From positions 1-25,697 of the forward strand of contig JAICHN010000014.1 in the NCBI GenBank assembly GCA_025924845.1: a stretch of DNA of 25,697 bases, written 5' to 3'. Below the pieces are notes generated by a model. It was not told where the DNA came from. It saw only the letters and a program-made list of their open reading frames with translations, and made no database searches. This stretch comes from Chloroflexota bacterium. Its GTDB lineage: Bacteria; Chloroflexota; UBA5177; JANWHV01. The translations under genes were made by a program, and so were the position numbers. Below are positions 14,089 through 23,724 of the stretch, piece by piece. The first letter of the stretch is position 1. Each line of letters begins with the position of its first letter.

Positions 14089-16101
14089 CTACCCTACCAG
14101 CAGTGCGTACGTACGGCGTGGCAGTGCCACTTGTAGGGAGGTCGCGGCATCGACATGCCGGGTCTGAACGGCGGCTCCATGTGCATCGAACCGGGTCAGG
14201 ATGCCGGCGCCGGTGTGAGCCGGCGGACCCAGTCGAATCACCGCACCTGTGGCCGCCGTGGCACCGTAGAGGAGGGTCACGTTGTCCACGCCTACCAGGT
14301 AACCGCCGACCGGCGTGACGTGACCGAACAGTGTGGACCAGAGCGGTGACGCCCAGCCGACCGCCGAGTCGGCGAAGAGGGATTCCACCGGGCCCACTAC
14401 GGCGATCAACCGCCCCTTCGCCATGGCAATTCGTCTCGCCGCCAATCGTCCATCAGGACTGCTCACCAGGACGGACCCCGAGGAGCGTGAGTGACTAAGT
14501 ACGCCTGCCACCGATGTCGCGGCCAGCACGGTACCGCCGCTCCCCAGCAGTTCGGCCAAGCCGGCTCGATCCGAGGCAGACAGGTCCGCGGACGATCGAG
14601 CCAGGACAATGGCCGTGCGCAGGGCAGGCAGATCGGCGCCCTCAAGGTGGGTGAGCACGGGCGCCGCGATATTGCCGCGGGCAAGCGAACCCAGCGAGGT
14701 CCAGGCGTAACCGTCGTCGGCGCGAAGGGCCAGAGATGTCCCGGCCACCCGCAGCGCCGCGCCGTTGGGGGCCAGAATCACGGTATCCGGTTGTCCCGGC
14801 GGTGTGGCCATAAGCCGGCGTAAAAGGGGGAAAATGGCTGAGAGGCGCGCGAACATGCGATCCGGCTCGTACGTGAGCTTGTGGGTGTCGTTGAACAGTC
14901 CCTGGCCCCTGATGTTGTAGTTCCAGACGGCCAATCCGTCTAGACGGCCGCCCTGCATGGTCAACTGGACATCATATATGGCATTGGCCACCGCGTCGGC
15001 GATGTTGCCTGGATCACTGCTCGCCCCGTTCAGGCCCCAGCTGTTGCCGGTTGACCACAGCCAGAGCGGCCGATCGTAGCGGGCCGCGTAGTAGCCAAGG
15101 GTGCGAAGTTCGGCGAACAAGGAGATCAGGTCGCCTTCACGGAGCGAGGTATTGTACAGGCCGTCACGCGGGTAGGCATCGAAAGTGACCACGAAGTTGC
15201 TGGGCGCCATGCTGAACACTGCTTCAAGATCCGGCCCTTCGTGCTGGTATCGCCCGTAGCCGCCGCAGAAAGACATGGTGACCTTGATCGCCGGGTCGAT
15301 TGTCTGCCACTGCCGGGCGCTCCAGACCTCATAGTCGGCAATGTAGTCCGCCTCGAAGCGGCCCACCGCTTCAAGGCGGGCCGGGTCCTTGCCGGCATCG
15401 CGCAAGCCATAGCCGTAGCGCGCGCGGAAGGCGCGATCGGCCCAGACCGAATAATCACCGTCGGCGGGCTCATCGGCCAGATTAAGCATGAGAATGGTGC
15501 CGGCAAAGGGACGCACAATCGTGGAGTACACCCAGCGGTAGTAGGCTGTGATGTCGCGCTGATATTGGGGCGATTGGAAAGCGGCGCTCTCGCCGCCATG
15601 CTCATATACGGCGCCTCTTGCGTCGCGACGGAGGTCACCGGGATGCTCAGTGTTCCACACCCGGCCCATCTGAATCTGGTAGCCGACGGGCAGCACGACG
15701 CGCACATGCAGCTCCCTCGCGGCCGTTAGCGCATTGATCTGGGCCTGCAGCATGGCGGCCGCTTCCGCGTGATTCGGAGCGTGATGGTCCTGGTAGGCGG
15801 CCCATACCGCGAATGACAGCCCAGGTTCACCCTTCGTCGCGCCCACCTCGCCGGGATTGTTATGCCCCAGCCAGACCACGTTCGCCCCCGCCGCGACTTG
15901 TCGGGCCATTTCCGCCTTCAGCACGCCGACGCCATCGCCGGGATAGGCATCCATGGCCCAGCCGGTATAGGGTCCCGTACCCATGCGCGAGGTGAACGCC
16001 TGAGCGGCGGACCGGGGACTCAGGAAGGTTGTGAAGAGGATGCAAAGCGCCGCCAATCGGCCAACGAGCCGCGGCGCGTTTCCTACACGAAGATGCTTCA
16101 T
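14089..16101 (-). CDS. Secreted TIM-barrel glycoside-hydrolase-like protein
   Basis: The 670-residue protein starts with a signal peptide: basic MKHLRVGNAPRLVGR, a hydrophobic core LAALCILFTTFL and a probable cleavage after SAAQA (about residue 35). Residues about 45-440 look like a (beta/alpha)8 glycosidase: PYTGWAMDAYPGDG, NVVWLGHNNPGE, LMLNLADEPADGD with a candidate acid/base Glu211, FVVTFDAYPRDG and LWLWSTGNSWG. Residues about 460-560 resemble the glutamine-amidotransferase-like domain of GH42 enzymes (AIVLARSSADLSASDRAGL), and a beta-rich end follows. Substrate and exact GH family are not recognised. ATG 16101 has AAGGAG only 1 base away; an upstream in-frame start at 16194 would bury the signal peptide. 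It lies downstream of the DUF2298 genes. Confidence 0.65.
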   Translation of the reverse strand: MKHLRVGNAPRLVGRLAALCILFTTFLSPRSAAQAFTSRMGTGPYTGWAMDAYPGDGVGVLKAEMARQVAAGANVVWLGHNNPGEVGATKGEPGLSFAVWAAYQDHHAPNHAEAAAMLQAQINALTAARELHVRVVLPVGYQIQMGRVWNTEHPGDLRRDARGAVYEHGGESAAFQSPQYQRDITAYYRWVYSTIVRPFAGTILMLNLADEPADGDYSVWADRAFRARYGYGLRDAGKDPARLEAVGRFEADYIADYEVWSARQWQTIDPAIKVTMSFCGGYGRYQHEGPDLEAVFSMAPSNFVVTFDAYPRDGLYNTSLREGDLISLFAELRTLGYYAARYDRPLWLWSTGNSWGLNGASSDPGNIADAVANAIYDVQLTMQGGRLDGLAVWNYNIRGQGLFNDTHKLTYEPDRMFARLSAIFPLLRRLMATPPGQPDTVILAPNGAALRVAGTSLALRADDGYAWTSLGSLARGNIAAPVLTHLEGADLPALRTAIVLARSSADLSASDRAGLAELLGSGGTVLAATSVAGVLSHSRSSGSVLVSSPDGRLAARRIAMAKGRLIAVVGPVESLFADSAVGWASPLWSTLFGHVTPVGGYLVGVDNVTLLYGATAATGAVIRLGPPAHTGAGILTRFDAHGAAVQTRHVDAATSLQVALPRRTYALLVG

Positions 16102-16260
16102 GCTCCTTATACCTTGAGACTGGTAGTCGCGTTGCAGCAATTGAGCAACGGTACGCGCACCGGGAGGCACGGGGGCGGAACATAGCCGACCCAATTTAGC
16201 GGAGTGATTGGCACATCCAGTCGGTCCGTGGGAAGGCTCAGTCGACTGTCGGCGAACATG

Positions 16261-18594
16261 CTAGGGATGGTTGCCGGATGACAGGAGGCTTGCCGGTACT
16301 TGGTAAAGCGTGGCGCCGCTCACGCTGAACACCGGATGGAGGAACTGGGCGAACTTGGCGAGGGCAGTTGAGGGACTGTGAAGTACCTGCACGTAGGTAG
16401 TCTGCTCGAGGGGTCCAACATAGACATAATTAACCTGATAGCGTTGGAGAATGGCCTTCGCCTTGGCTGGGTCGCTCGTGGTGTAGAGAGAGCGGACATC
16501 GGTTTCGCGTCGGGCCAACAACTGCTGGGCGGCGAGCGAACTCGCGTCGGAACCGTAAGCGCCCTGCCACAGGGCCTCGTGGCTGGCCGGCCAGCTGATG
16601 ATGGTAGGACGGCCGGTGAGGGCGGAGATGCGGCTGAACGTATTGGGAGGCGGACAGGTCCAATATTCGGCACTGCAGGTGAAACCGGGGTTGCCCGCCA
16701 CCGCCGACCCATCCGCTTCCGCGATCACTGCGTCCTCGGGAATATGGTCTCGAATGTACATAATCGCCTGATAGTCCGCCGTATCAGCCTGTTTCAAGTA
16801 GGCAAGGCCATCCAGGCCGGGACTGGCCGCCATGGACGGGGACTGACTGGCCACGCCCTCGATAGGATAGACGGCGAGCGCTAGGCCCAGCGCAGTGGCT
16901 GCGGTGACGGCAACGATCTTGACCGGCCGGCCGGCCCGCGATGCTGCCCGAATCAGCAGCGCCACAGCGGCGGGCGCCCCGATCGCCAGGATAATCCATG
17001 CCTGGTAGTAGAGCTTGAAGACTGTGTTCATCCTGTAGTTAGGGCCATTGTTAAAGTTATCGGGTAAGTAGACGAAGTCGCTCAGGAGGAGGAGCAACGC
17101 CCCGGCCGCCAACAGGCCGAGCACCATGAGTACGGCTCCATCCTCTTCGAACGAGCGCGCAACCAGCGGGTACAGCGCTAGCCCTATGGCCAGGACCAAC
17201 AGGAGATCGGCGCGGGCCGGGAAAGCAACCAGACAGAATACCACGATGCCCGCCACCCACCATCCCGCTCCACGCGGAAGATCTTGCAGCAAGCCGTAAG
17301 GAAAGTGATTTTCCGCTTCGGGCTCCTCGGCGACGCGGGCCATGGTGTGCGCGGCGCGCCACACGGCGAAAGCCACCAACGGAATCAACAGGCCGCCCTC
17401 CACGTCGATCAGGTCGTTAATCGGGGTGTTACCGTGCTGGAACGCGATCCCCTTGCTGTTATGCACGGTGAGATAGTAGGGGAGGTAGAGGAGGAGGCTG
17501 ACGGGGAGCACGGCGCCTACCTCGGCGGCGATTCTCGCGCTGATTCCGCCGCTCCGGTGGATCGCGATATAGAGCGCGACGAGGGCAAGGACCAGGTAGG
17601 TCGGGTAGTCCCAGGAGTTGATCGGAAACAGGGCGCCGAGGATTACGGCCATCAGCGCGAGTCGCGCATACCAATGGAGCGAGGCCTTCTCCAGCGCATC
17701 ACCGTCGACCATCGCATGCACGGCCAGGCCCACCGCCAGGACGGCGAAGGGCAGCGCCATGACGTGAGGATGCAAATCGTTCCACAGCACGCTGAAGATT
17801 GGAAACTCGGTGATTGTCCTATAATTCGCGCAACCGCCGTCGATAATGCGCGTACTACACCATAGATTGAGTCCGCTGCCGTTCGGCCCGCCATTGGCGA
17901 TTTGCGCCACAAACTGCACGAAGCCATCCAGGTTCCCAGCCACCATGAGGGCGAATGCCCCGGCTAAGCCCCAGGCCCGACTTTTGGTCAGGGCGTAGGT
18001 GAGCGAGTAACCGCCGGCGCAGCCGAGCGCGAACACGGTGATGTTGGCAAGGTTGAACCCGTAACGCGGATCAACGCCGGACAGGCGGCCAAGCATGCCG
18101 AAAATGGCGTAGCCCAGATAGTAGTAGTTGACAGTATGCCCGCTCAGCCATGCATCAGGAGGAGGGAAGCTATGGGTCATGCCGCTCACTTGAAGCAGCA
18201 TATAGTCCATGGGCTTTTCGGTGGAGAAGATGTCGGGATTGACCAGCCGCACCCAGGTCCATATGGCAAAGGCGCCAAGGAATACGACTTCCTCGATTGC
18301 GACGGTTCTCAGTAGCGTATGGCGCTCGGCACGCAGCGCGGGCCAGGCGGGCCGCAAGAGCATAATGCCGCCGGCAAAAATGGCCGCTGCCAACAGCCAA
18401 AGAAGGACAGGTTGATTGGCCAGACCCGCCACACTGCCCAACCAAAAGTTGAGAAAGGTAACCAGCAGGATGCCTAACGGCTTGCTGAGCCCGTAGCCGC
18501 GATCGGGCAGGGCGCGGAATAGAAAGGCCGCGAGCGGCAGGCCCGCCAGGCCGAGCAGTTCAATGGCGATCAGCCACAACAGCCAGTTGCTCAT
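16261..18594 (-). CDS. DUF2298 (Chlor_Arch_YYY) polytopic membrane protein
   Basis: This 777-residue, very hydrophobic protein has roughly a dozen membrane segments. It shows the family marks STEKPMDYMLLQ (124-135), HTVNYYYLGY (153-162, YYY at 157-159), ITEFPIFSVLWNDLHPHVMA, NSWDYPTYLVLAL and PNYRMNTVFKLYYQAW. A soluble C-terminal region follows (about 600-777), with a probable nucleotide-sugar-like alpha/beta pattern: YQAIMYIRDHIPEDAVIAEA and VNYVYVG. The function of the family is unknown. Its layout of acidic loop motifs and C-terminal extracellular domain resembles GT-C glycosyltransferases (inference). It starts 19 bases after the giant GT-C/DUF2298 gene, which carries a paralogous domain, so they are probably one operon and possibly partners. 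Confidence 0.85.
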   Translation of the reverse strand: MSNWLLWLIAIELLGLAGLPLAAFLFRALPDRGYGLSKPLGILLVTFLNFWLGSVAGLANQPVLLWLLAAAIFAGGIMLLRPAWPALRAERHTLLRTVAIEEVVFLGAFAIWTWVRLVNPDIFSTEKPMDYMLLQVSGMTHSFPPPDAWLSGHTVNYYYLGYAIFGMLGRLSGVDPRYGFNLANITVFALGCAGGYSLTYALTKSRAWGLAGAFALMVAGNLDGFVQFVAQIANGGPNGSGLNLWCSTRIIDGGCANYRTITEFPIFSVLWNDLHPHVMALPFAVLAVGLAVHAMVDGDALEKASLHWYARLALMAVILGALFPINSWDYPTYLVLALVALYIAIHRSGGISARIAAEVGAVLPVSLLLYLPYYLTVHNSKGIAFQHGNTPINDLIDVEGGLLIPLVAFAVWRAAHTMARVAEEPEAENHFPYGLLQDLPRGAGWWVAGIVVFCLVAFPARADLLLVLAIGLALYPLVARSFEEDGAVLMVLGLLAAGALLLLLSDFVYLPDNFNNGPNYRMNTVFKLYYQAWIILAIGAPAAVALLIRAASRAGRPVKIVAVTAATALGLALAVYPIEGVASQSPSMAASPGLDGLAYLKQADTADYQAIMYIRDHIPEDAVIAEADGSAVAGNPGFTCSAEYWTCPPPNTFSRISALTGRPTIISWPASHEALWQGAYGSDASSLAAQQLLARRETDVRSLYTTSDPAKAKAILQRYQVNYVYVGPLEQTTYVQVLHSPSTALAKFAQFLHPVFSVSGATLYQVPASLLSSGNHP

Positions 18595-18613
18595 TTCCGG
18601 TCCGGGCCGGCCA

Positions 18614-21600
18614 TTACTTCACCACCTTGTAGATAATCGTAGCGGACGGCGTGACCGGCACGCCCTTCGGCGGATAGACCCGCGTCAGGACGTCCTCGGC
18701 GGTCATTGCTTGAAACTTGGCCAGACCTGCCGCCGTATAGGGCGGCAAATTGTCGGGCACTTCCGGATCACCGAATCGCTCGATGTGCCCGACGAAGATG
18801 TAGGTGACGTTGTAGCGATGCAAGAGCTGTAGCGCCACACTCGTATTCAGCGTATCGTAGATCAGATCGACGTCTCGTTCGCGCGGCCCAATCTGGTCTG
18901 GATAGGGTAGGCCGTTCGGCCCAGGTTGGCCGGAGTAGCGCTGCTGCCCATCCTCAAAGCCCCAGTTGACCACGCTCGGCAGACCGGTGAACATGGTCAC
19001 GCGGGCGGCGAAATCGCGATAGCCCCCGGCCCGGCTCTGCAGGACTACCGGTGAGCCGCTGACGTTTGCAATGAGCCATTGGATGGCGGCATAGTCATCA
19101 GGATAGATGTAGTGAACAAACGCCATCCCGTCAAGGGTGGGGCCGATATGGGAACCCTGCAACAGGGGCCAGGTAGCGCGTTCATTCACTCTCAGCGGCG
19201 TGGTGCGCAGCGGCGAGACCTCGACACAGGCGAACAGCAGGATGAAGCCCACCAACCAGGCCCGCCGGATGACTCCGAGCCTGCTCCCGGTCACGCCCGG
19301 GCGGGCTTCTAAACCGTGGGAAAAAGGTGCAGTATCGGTTCCCGGGCCGCGGGCCGGAGTGGGGTCGGTGACCACTGATTCGGGCTTAGCATGGAGCACG
19401 CCGGCGAAGCCGGCCAGCCTGGCCAGGGCTCCCGCACTCCCCACGGCCATCATCAACCAAGCTTCCTCATACAACTTGAAAATTGTGTTATCGCGGAAGG
19501 CGAGCGGATCCGCGTCGTAGAAGTCCTTGACATAGACGATCTCGCCCATGGCCGCCACGGCCAGCCCGCCGATAATCAGGAGGTGCAGACAATACACGGT
19601 GCGAGGCCTGGAGGTGCGTTGGTCGAGGAGCAGCAGAACGGCGGCAGCAATCATGGTCAGGAGTAGGGCCAAAACCAGGTAATGCGCCAAAAGGAGCACG
19701 GCCAGGGCAAGGCCCGCGACCCATACGGTGATCACGGTCGGACGTCCGAGGGTCGGGTAGCGACGAAACGCCGTCTTTCCACGTGCATCATAGACGAGCG
19801 TGCCAATCCAGAGGGCGGCGAATAGCGAGACAATCAGGGCGACGCCGACGTACCGATAGACCAGGAGGCCGAATATCACTGCGCCACAGCCAACCAAGGA
19901 TGCGGTAAGTCCCGGTATGTCACGCCGCACCCCGGCGCTGCGTGGCGACGCGCCGGCCATGCATTGGGCCAGTCTGTAGTAGCGTTCCAGTTCAGGTCGG
20001 CGGTCCCAGTAATACAGCACGAACAAAGCGAAGCGGACGCGGCGGCGGACGAGCAGCCCGAGGTTTGTCTCGCGGAGCATGGCGACGAGGAGATAGGACA
20101 CCAATATGAACAGGAAAAAGCCGAACATGGTGGCGAAGTCGCCTAACGGCGTTTGATGGCGGAGAATAGTGAGGCCCAGTGATTCGAATGACTGAAAGTG
20201 GACATAGAAGGGCAGATACAGCCCGAAGGCAAGGCCGGCCAGGAGGGCAAGCCGCCACGCTGCTCCGAGCAGGGCCGACGGCAGGGAGTGGCCGGCGAGG
20301 AGGAAGCCTGTCAGCAGGCCCAGCGCCACGGCACCGAGCATCGTCGCCAGATCCCACAAGTTGGTGGGCCCGATTGCCCCGACGATGATCCCCATGACAG
20401 GCCAGGCGATGACCGGGCCGCCCGGCAGCAGTGAGAGTCGGGAGCGGCTGAGATCGTTGTCCGGGGCGCCCCGGTAGACGAAGGTGAAGGCGAGGGCAAG
20501 GGCACACAGGGCAAACGGAATATCCCACATATGCGCATGAGGATCGGCAAAGAGGAAGGTCCAGAAGGGAAACTCCGTGATCACGTGATTCTGGTCGATC
20601 ACGCGGGTTTGATCCCAGGGCCACCCCCCGTTGAAGGCATAGCTGGGAAGCTCGGCTTGGCGCAGCACTACCCCGACCAGTCCCAACAGGGCGGCGAACG
20701 CCCCCTGGACGAAGCCGCTGACCAGTGACCAGGAGAATGAGATCAGGTTGATGATGCCGCCGATCAGGAACCAATTGCTGCCGGCGACGGTAACCGGATG
20801 GAGCTTACCCGATAGCGGCCCCGCTTGCTGCAGGTCACCGACGAGAACTTCGCCGGCTACGAGGTTACCGCTTACCACGGCGAAGACCCCGGCCAGGAGA
20901 GCGAACGGGATGCGTCGCACCAGGGTAAGACCGAGCATTACAGTGGTGCCCAGGGCCAGGGCGAAGAAGGTGGGAATGGCCAGGTTGATCGCCACGGCTG
21001 GGGTGATGCCGACCAGCTTGAGCAGGGTCGCAACTGTAAAGTGACCGTAATAATAGTAGTTGAGGTAGCCGCCGCTGAACCACGGGTCGTAGGGCGGCAT
21101 CACTCGACTGCGGACGATGGCATTGAGGAACGAGAAGTCCATCGTCTTCTCGCCGCCTGAGATCAAGTGCCACATGTCGGGGTAGAGCATGCGAATGTAG
21201 ACAAAGGCGGCGAAACCGACCAGAAAGGCGGCCTCGGCCACTATGACTCCGACCCGCCTGGCGCGCAACAAGCGAGGAATGGCGTTCAGCCTCACTCCCC
21301 AGAGAAGAGAGATCACGCCGATCGGAATAAGACCGAGGGCGATTTCCCCCTGGCTATATTCGGCAACGTGGAGGCTGGCCCGGATCCAGGAAAAATAGGA
21401 AAGCAGCAAGACACCTGCCGTCTTGGCAAGCAGAAAACCGCCGTCGGCCAGTCTCCCAAATAGGCGCATGGCGATCGGGAGAGTGAGCAAGCCGAGCGCC
21501 TCCAGCATGACCAGCCAGGCGATAATGGGGTGCTGCATGGCGAAGCTGCCGGGCGGGAACATCTGCCCATAGCTCGGTCCATGCTGATTGGTGGCGATGT

Positions 21601-23653
21601 CCGAGGGCGATAGCATGAGCGATCGGGCAGGCGCAGCGCTGACGGCGGGGGGAGCGATGGCGCCGCCCGCCGTGATCTTGGCAGCGAGAGCGGTCGAGGG
21701 CAGATGCCCGGTGTTCTTGAAAATCCACACGGGAGGATGATCGTACTCGTTGAAGTTCTGGTTGGCGCCGCTTTCATCGAGCGTCCAGGGGCCGAGCGAG
21801 GGCACGACATTCGAGCGATACTCGATAGTGAAGCCAAGTGGACGCGCCGGGTCGAACAGGAGCCGGTACAGCCGGCTGGTATACGGATACTTTTTAGGCT
21901 GTGGGAGGAACGTGTCCATGGAGCGCCGGCTGGTGATGATATACCAATCGGCCTGGCTTAGCGTGGCGGCCATGGACTGGACCTTGAACAGCGTATCGTC
22001 GTCATACGTAGAGAGCGAGGGTTCCAGGTTGTAGACCGGTTGGGGCGTGGGGCATAGTCCGCCGTCCACAGGCAGGGTCTCGTCGATCCCATCCTGAACG
22101 ATCCGTGCGCCGGCCGGCACGTGAGCGAACATCCAGCAGGTGGCCTGGATGCGGGTGAGGGGTTGGCTATAGATATGGTCGTAGGCGAGACCATAACCGG
22201 CAGTGAGCGCCAAAACCACGGCGCCCAGACCCACCCCCAGCACTCGCGCCCAAATCCCGCCGAACCACACGCGGCCGCGCGTCAGCGCCGCCACGAAAAT
22301 AGCGCCAAGCACGCAAAGCGAGGGCACGATGGGTTCCATGTAGCGGAGATACTTCATATAGAGCGTGCCGGCGGCGATAAAGTAGACCAGCACGAAGCAG
22401 GCGACCAGCGCGCCCGCGTTCCGTTTGGCGGTGAAGACGCGGACGCCCTCCAGGATCGCGCCCGCAAAGGCGATCACGGCCAGGGGTATGCCGAGCGAGA
22501 AATAGGTCAACTGTTGCAGGGGGTAGATGATCGGAGCGGTGCCGGCCCATTTGAGCGTATAGAATTGAGTTTGAGTGCCGCGCGCCAGATCGCTCTGGTA
22601 CTGCACGCCGGCCCAGAAGGTTGGCCAGTCCAGGAAGGTGAACGGCTGGAACACGAACAGGGCGATCGCGCCCGCGATCATGCTGAGGACGGGCATGGCG
22701 AAGGTACGCCAACGGGCCAGGTCACCAACCCGAGCTTGCCGCCAGAAGTGTGCCACGACCACTACGGAAATGAGGGGAACGGCGCTCGCCTTGGTGGCGA
22801 TTGCCGCCGCCAACCAAATGGCGCAGAAAATATAGTCACGGTTCCGCCCGTGCGTGAATAGGTCGATCGAAGCCAGCACGGCGCCCGTGCAGAACGTGGT
22901 AAGAATGATGTCCACCGTGGTGAAGTGCGAAAGCTGAATGGAGAGCACGGCGAAGGCGGCCAGGGCGGCGGCGTACAGACCGGTATGCGTGCCCGCCAAC
23001 CGCGTGCCGATCCGGTAGACCAGGAAGACCGTTATGGTGTCCGCGAAGGCGGAGAGGGCGCGACCGGCAAGGATACGCTGCGGATCCTGCGTAGCGCCCT
23101 TCCAGTCAGCCCACCAGGGGAAGATACCGCCCAGCCAGTTTAAGAGGTTGCTGAAGAAGTAGATCAAATAGAGCGGCAATGAACCGTAATTGAAGCCCGA
23201 GCTATCGTGAGCCCTAGCGACCGGATCCCAACCCGGATTCCAGCTGCCACTCGAATTAAACAGATCGAGCGGGTTGTGGGGAAAGGCCAACCGGCTAACC
23301 CAGCCGCTCACCGCCCGCTCATCGGGGTGGATCATCGCAGAGTTATCCCAATTGAAACCATAGAGGCGGAGGGCAAGCGCCATGCCGAGAATCAGGGCCA
23401 AAACGATGCCGGTCCACCATTCCTCCAGTCCGCGTCGCGTCTTTGCAGGCGCCTGACCTGTCGGCGGTCCCGGCACGTGCATAGTGGGAGCGCCCGGCGA
23501 ACGAGCCGGCGGCAGAAGGTTGGGCACCCCCGATCCCATCGGCGTCCCGCCCCTGGCGTTCAAGGTGGGCGTGGCTGGGTCCGAGGGCTCCAGGGCGGAG
23601 GAGGTATCAGAATCGATGGGAAAGCTCCCGCACGCTTGGCAAATGGCGCTCAA
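18614..23653 (-). CDS. 1679-residue fusion: GT-C/PMT-like glycosyltransferase domain plus DUF2298 domain
   Basis: Residues 1-75 are Pro-rich and begin with a half zinc-ribbon CQACGSF (Cys6, Cys9). Residues about 80-500 are polytopic and PMT/ArnT-like, with the catalytic-type acid pair in MIHPDERAV (Asp111, Glu112) in the first outer loop and a soluble tail to about 680. Residues about 705-1679 form a DUF2298 unit with GGEKTMDFSFL (833-843), NYYYYG (865-870), VITEFPFWTFLFADPHAH, TNLWDL, DNTIFKLYEEAWL and a C-terminal domain parallel to that of the next gene. It probably transfers lipid-linked sugars at the membrane (inference). The start is uncertain: a TTG at 23653 without a clear ribosome-binding site, or ATG at residues 39 or 58. 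It follows the HDAC-like gene by 71 bases. Confidence 0.8.
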   Translation of the reverse strand: MSAICQACGSFPIDSDTSSALEPSDPATPTLNARGGTPMGSGVPNLLPPARSPGAPTMHVPGPPTGQAPAKTRRGLEEWWTGIVLALILGMALALRLYGFNWDNSAMIHPDERAVSGWVSRLAFPHNPLDLFNSSGSWNPGWDPVARAHDSSGFNYGSLPLYLIYFFSNLLNWLGGIFPWWADWKGATQDPQRILAGRALSAFADTITVFLVYRIGTRLAGTHTGLYAAALAAFAVLSIQLSHFTTVDIILTTFCTGAVLASIDLFTHGRNRDYIFCAIWLAAAIATKASAVPLISVVVVAHFWRQARVGDLARWRTFAMPVLSMIAGAIALFVFQPFTFLDWPTFWAGVQYQSDLARGTQTQFYTLKWAGTAPIIYPLQQLTYFSLGIPLAVIAFAGAILEGVRVFTAKRNAGALVACFVLVYFIAAGTLYMKYLRYMEPIVPSLCVLGAIFVAALTRGRVWFGGIWARVLGVGLGAVVLALTAGYGLAYDHIYSQPLTRIQATCWMFAHVPAGARIVQDGIDETLPVDGGLCPTPQPVYNLEPSLSTYDDDTLFKVQSMAATLSQADWYIITSRRSMDTFLPQPKKYPYTSRLYRLLFDPARPLGFTIEYRSNVVPSLGPWTLDESGANQNFNEYDHPPVWIFKNTGHLPSTALAAKITAGGAIAPPAVSAAPARSLMLSPSDIATNQHGPSYGQMFPPGSFAMQHPIIAWLVMLEALGLLTLPIAMRLFGRLADGGFLLAKTAGVLLLSYFSWIRASLHVAEYSQGEIALGLIPIGVISLLWGVRLNAIPRLLRARRVGVIVAEAAFLVGFAAFVYIRMLYPDMWHLISGGEKTMDFSFLNAIVRSRVMPPYDPWFSGGYLNYYYYGHFTVATLLKLVGITPAVAINLAIPTFFALALGTTVMLGLTLVRRIPFALLAGVFAVVSGNLVAGEVLVGDLQQAGPLSGKLHPVTVAGSNWFLIGGIINLISFSWSLVSGFVQGAFAALLGLVGVVLRQAELPSYAFNGGWPWDQTRVIDQNHVITEFPFWTFLFADPHAHMWDIPFALCALALAFTFVYRGAPDNDLSRSRLSLLPGGPVIAWPVMGIIVGAIGPTNLWDLATMLGAVALGLLTGFLLAGHSLPSALLGAAWRLALLAGLAFGLYLPFYVHFQSFESLGLTILRHQTPLGDFATMFGFFLFILVSYLLVAMLRETNLGLLVRRRVRFALFVLYYWDRRPELERYYRLAQCMAGASPRSAGVRRDIPGLTASLVGCGAVIFGLLVYRYVGVALIVSLFAALWIGTLVYDARGKTAFRRYPTLGRPTVITVWVAGLALAVLLLAHYLVLALLLTMIAAAVLLLLDQRTSRPRTVYCLHLLIIGGLAVAAMGEIVYVKDFYDADPLAFRDNTIFKLYEEAWLMMAVGSAGALARLAGFAGVLHAKPESVVTDPTPARGPGTDTAPFSHGLEARPGVTGSRLGVIRRAWLVGFILLFACVEVSPLRTTPLRVNERATWPLLQGSHIGPTLDGMAFVHYIYPDDYAAIQWLIANVSGSPVVLQSRAGGYRDFAARVTMFTGLPSVVNWGFEDGQQRYSGQPGPNGLPYPDQIGPRERDVDLIYDTLNTSVALQLLHRYNVTYIFVGHIERFGDPEVPDNLPPYTAAGLAKFQAMTAEDVLTRVYPPKGVPVTPSATIIYKVVK

Positions 23654-23724
23654 GCGCCGATCGGTGGTGGGTAGAGGTAATCCAGGTCGGCGACCAAGCC
23701 GTTCGCCACGATTGTATCGAAGGG

